From CAZUZS01 sp964624795 (GTDB lineage: Bacteria; Calditrichota; Calditrichia; RBG-13-44-9), in NCBI GenBank assembly GCA_964624795.1, contig CAZUZS010000078.1, positions 1-19,664 of the forward strand: a DNA stretch of 19,664 bases, written 5' to 3'. Made by a program: the position numbers and the translations under genes. Shown piece after piece: positions 18,401-19,664 of the stretch (within the stretch, counting starts at the first letter, position 1; each line of letters opens with the position of its first letter). The notes beneath the pieces were generated by a model. That model was not told the DNA's origin. It worked only from the letters and a program-made list of their open reading frames with translations, and did no database searches.

Positions 18401-18542
18401 GACCAAACCGGCCGGCTACCATAAGGTCCAATGGCAGCCCAACAACCTTTCCAGTGGAATTTATTTCTTCCGGATTTCGGCTCATGGGCTGAGCACCGGT
18501 AAGCAGTTCCATGATGTTCAAAAGATGATATTGATGAAATAA
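15468..18542 (+). CDS. Secreted multidomain protein with InhA/MAM-like module and type IX sorting domain
   Basis: This is a 1024-aa protein. The start has AAGGAGGAG about 5 nt upstream and a signal peptide (MKQLITVLLCVGVLFSLEAAS). Residues about 85-235 resemble a nidogen-like/adhesive beta domain (FYIGSNGYLRFSG ... AVYGADFDP ... QVILSMVDTSITFNYG ... GMVGIENNAGD). About 243-357 is CARDB-like (HDIGVDRVQNENSG ... LGNQNEGSFYAVAEV). About 361-508 and 765-915 are two related beta-sandwich modules with DDG near their starts, similar to the N-terminal module of the protein coded at 9709-11415. About 512-660 is an immune-inhibitor-A/MAM-like module (FSDDFESGLGNWTG ... LEGSTDGGASWIRL ... MYVDDLRIIG). 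The sorting domain has NYPNPFN at 939 and ends in KMILMK. No peptidase or other catalytic motif was found; a binding role is inferred. The mRNA probably ends at the hairpin at 18559. Confidence 0.92.
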   Translation: MKQLITVLLCVGVLFSLEAASTTHQQVGNPPVQLKQSWGPDTYGYTAKDSNEPGGPPVSWIDISTIGTPVSGLGDDNIVGPFNVGFPFHYYWYDVTSFYIGSNGYLRFSGAGQLSSPFTTIPNPTAPNDVVAVYGADFDPSSGGTVYTWTNFTDSLIVSFVGLPAWNTPSPNGSYTFQVILSMVDTSITFNYGTLTGTFYNTNGMVGIENNAGDIGIFCYPTNVVPANYSIKFYYPQSTTYQVHDIGVDRVQNENSGGFFVQTGNDLQANGTIHNLGNQNEGSFYAVAEVRQYPSGTVMFSDSVYVDTLEAGNSLEIDFPEIWTLGTAGDYYLRIRTTLTGDMVASNDQKDAELHVVDLPGELALDDGSSENIWSWAGGNGGMGIKYIPPAYPVKITELRAYLGSGTLPVLLQLYADDGVGGEPGTMLTSVSLTASVESWYSVNLVDSNIVINDGAVYAVWMMTGDGASGLGIDQSTMGSRQTWEYTGVWAVYRDTEISDAMLRISVEQQGQVVFSDDFESGLGNWTGDWGLTTAASHSPSNSYTDSPGGNYPTNANLIGAMANGVDLSSYLGASLEFWTKYELETGFDYCYLEGSTDGGASWIRLKTYNGEGVVTQFTQETVDIGAFAGSPDFRIRFHLVSDGGYETDGMYVDDLRIIGSFLDESPPLLMFTPPENYEGVPDTFNFPVVITDLSGVASATLSYWVNTTNPVIVTVPAASVSGDTFNFQIPPLEHGSLVSFYIEAEDGASPSNSTTSETMSYIAGYPQIWDDGEPEYIVSLAAGTKCAVMFDMPTPPAVKLTTALLRIYTDVNRPTDSVTVHIWDDNNSFPGTDLTPPFKIYPSCTISQPEAWTVVDLRDLDLQPGAAFWIGYENTSSIEIWQLYDSPAVYNRSLQYTAGGWTALSGDFHIRAVLGVPPVGIQEPPAQLLPKEFALMHNYPNPFNPVTTLPFALPERSDVTIEVYNILGARVATVMQATKPAGYHKVQWQPNNLSSGIYFFRISAHGLSTGKQFHDVQKMILMK

Positions 18543-18558
18543 CCGGAGGCACTATCTT

Positions 18559-18594
18559 CCCGCGCCGGCCTATCCCGGCGCGGGATTATTATTC
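18559..18594 (+). terminator. Intrinsic terminator of the 15468-18542 gene
   Basis: A perfect 10-bp GC-rich stem (CCCGCGCCGG at 18559-18568 with CCGGCGCGGG at 18575-18584) with a 6-nt loop begins 17 bp after the stop codon and is followed by ATTATTATTC. A second smaller hairpin (AAGCGA 18595-18600 with TCGCTT 18607-18612) lies directly after it, followed by a run of A. Confidence 0.85.
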
Positions 18595-18652
18595 AAGCGA
18601 CTGCGATCGCTTAAAAATCCTGATCATGGTAAACCTGGTCCAAAACCCGCAT

Positions 18653-18668
18653 CCTCCCTTGCCGGAGG
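18653..18668. repeat. Small hairpin in the convergent intergenic region
   Basis: CCTCC (18653-18657) pairs with GGAGG (18664-18668) around a 6-nt loop. It lies 57 bp beyond the stop of the minus-strand symporter gene and could help end that transcript, but no U run follows on that strand. Confidence 0.3.
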
Positions 18669-18725
18669 TTAAAATCGATCCCCAAGATTTTAGACATTAC
18701 AAAGCCGGAAGTGTAACTAATCGAT

Positions 18726-19664
18726 TCATTGCACAGGCAATGACTTCTCTTCTGTTTTTGATTTACCGATAAGCATTGTATTGATTAGAAATGCCAGAAT
18801 AATTACCCCCATGCACCCCGCCACATTGTACCACAGAAAAGTAATCTTAGTAAAGAAGAACATGTACATCACAACCAGTTCGGAAGCAATGGCAGCATAA
18901 AAGGTCGCGCTGCCGCGAATGGACTTGAAGTAAAATCCTACCAGAAAGATGCCCAGGATAGTTCCGTAGAACAGAGAACCCACAATGTTTACCGCCTCAA
19001 TGAGAGAACCCATTCGGCTGGCAGCCTGCGCCAGGATGATGGCGTAAAGTCCCCACAGCAGCGTCGCCACCCTGGAAATAAGAAGGTAGTGGCGGTCACT
19101 ACCATCCTTTTTTATGAGCCGTTTATAGATATCCACAATAGTAGTAGAAGCCAACGCATTCAACTCGGAGGCGGTGGAAGACATGGAAGCCGAGAATATC
19201 ACCGCCAGGATAAGGCCCACCAGACCAACCGGCATGTATTTCAAAACAAAAGAGAGAAAAACAAAGTTGGTGTCACTGGTGTCCATGTCCGGATTGTTCT
19301 TTTGCATCAGGCCGATGGCTTCCTGCCGGATTCCTTTTGATTGCTGTTGGATTTCGCTGACGCGTTGATCTGCGGCATCAATCCGGGTTTTATCCTGGCT
19401 GCGTAAGGCCTCCACCAAGTCCGTGATTTCAGCTTTTTTCTTTTGGGAGATCCCTTCGTAGCGGTCTTCCAGAACCTGGTATTCGGCAGCGTAAGTACTG
19501 TTTTGAATGCGCTCGGTTTCCAGCCGGTTGAAAAACAGTGGCGGTGTCTGGAATTGGTAGAAGACAAACAAAAGTGCGCCCAGGAACAGGATCGAAAACT
19601 GCATCGGAATTTTCACGATCCCGTTGGCCAACAAACCGAAGCGGCTGTGAGCCACGGAACGACC
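18726..19664 (-). CDS. Sodium:solute symporter family protein, C-terminal part (5' end cut)
   Basis: The frame is open through the right edge: GRS codons precede the GTG at 19655, so that GTG is an internal Val and the true start lies outside the window. The visible 312 residues begin in GRSVAHSRFGLLANG and KIPMQF, a conserved stretch of sodium:solute symporters. A membrane segment follows, then a charged helix-rich insert (about residues 48-115 of the fragment; YEGISQKKKAEITDLVEAL, RVSEIQQQSKGIRQEA), then the core segment SASMSSTASELNALA and IVDIYKR, whose Ser residues fit the Na2-site region, then four further membrane segments. The full protein is probably 550-600 aa. It imports a solute with Na+; the substrate (sugar, organic or amino acid) is not identifiable. 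It faces the 15468-18542 gene tail to tail. Confidence 0.92.
   Translation of the reverse strand, partial: GRSVAHSRFGLLANGIVKIPMQFSILFLGALLFVFYQFQTPPLFFNRLETERIQNSTYAAEYQVLEDRYEGISQKKKAEITDLVEALRSQDKTRIDAADQRVSEIQQQSKGIRQEAIGLMQKNNPDMDTSDTNFVFLSFVLKYMPVGLVGLILAVIFSASMSSTASELNALASTTIVDIYKRLIKKDGSDRHYLLISRVATLLWGLYAIILAQAASRMGSLIEAVNIVGSLFYGTILGIFLVGFYFKSIRGSATFYAAIASELVVMYMFFFTKITFLWYNVAGCMGVIILAFLINTMLIGKSKTEEKSLPVQ

Overview
The window looks like a chromosomal segment from a bacterium of the FCB group, probably a Calditrichota/KSB1-like or related uncultured lineage. The main evidence is six or seven large secreted beta-rich proteins. Each has a signal peptide, and nearly all end in an Asn-Tyr-Pro-Asn-Pro-Phe-Asn (NYPNPFN) C-terminal domain of the Por-secretion/type IX sorting (FlgD-Ig-like) type. 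This motif family is typical of Calditrichota, KSB1, Ignavibacteria, Cloacimonadota and relatives. The taxon is an inference; no rRNA or tRNA gene was seen.

Layout. Positions 1-4073 (minus strand) hold three tightly spaced secreted-protein genes, read right to left. They are a 148-aa mini-protein that keeps only a signal peptide and the last half of the sorting domain, a 583-aa BNR/sialidase-like protein, and a large protein (600 residues visible, 3' end cut by the window edge) with an ASH/choice-of-anchor-D-like Ig domain and a propeller-like region. Positions 4340-5764 (minus) hold two ordinary intracellular or membrane genes: an EamA/DMT-type permease and a small staphylococcal-nuclease-fold protein. 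Positions 6471-9686 (plus) encode a 1071-aa protein with 16 SBBP beta-propeller blades. It converges with 9709-11415 (minus), a visibly more AT-rich multidomain secreted protein. Positions 12154-15063 (plus) encode a secreted M28-family zinc aminopeptidase with a full set of metal ligands, Fn3 modules and a ThuA/GATase1-like domain. Positions 15468-18542 (plus) encode a 1024-aa secreted multidomain protein with no catalytic domain recognised, ending at a strong terminator hairpin. Positions 18726-19664 (minus) hold the C-terminal part of a sodium:solute symporter that runs off the right edge.

How it fits together. The theme is an exported proteome: cargo proteins for a type IX-like secretion route, one of them a likely extracellular peptidase and the others probably binding, adhesion or surface modules. 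The two transporters could import products, but that link is speculative. I see no secretion machinery, CRISPR array, transposase, phage gene or defence system, and no evidence for a wholly new system. The more unusual points are the sorting-domain-only mini-protein, a 44-bp exact match between two sorting-domain coding regions on opposite strands, a 7-blade super-period in the 16-blade propeller protein, a 16-bp palindrome overlapping a candidate promoter, and a structured hairpin after the peptidase gene.
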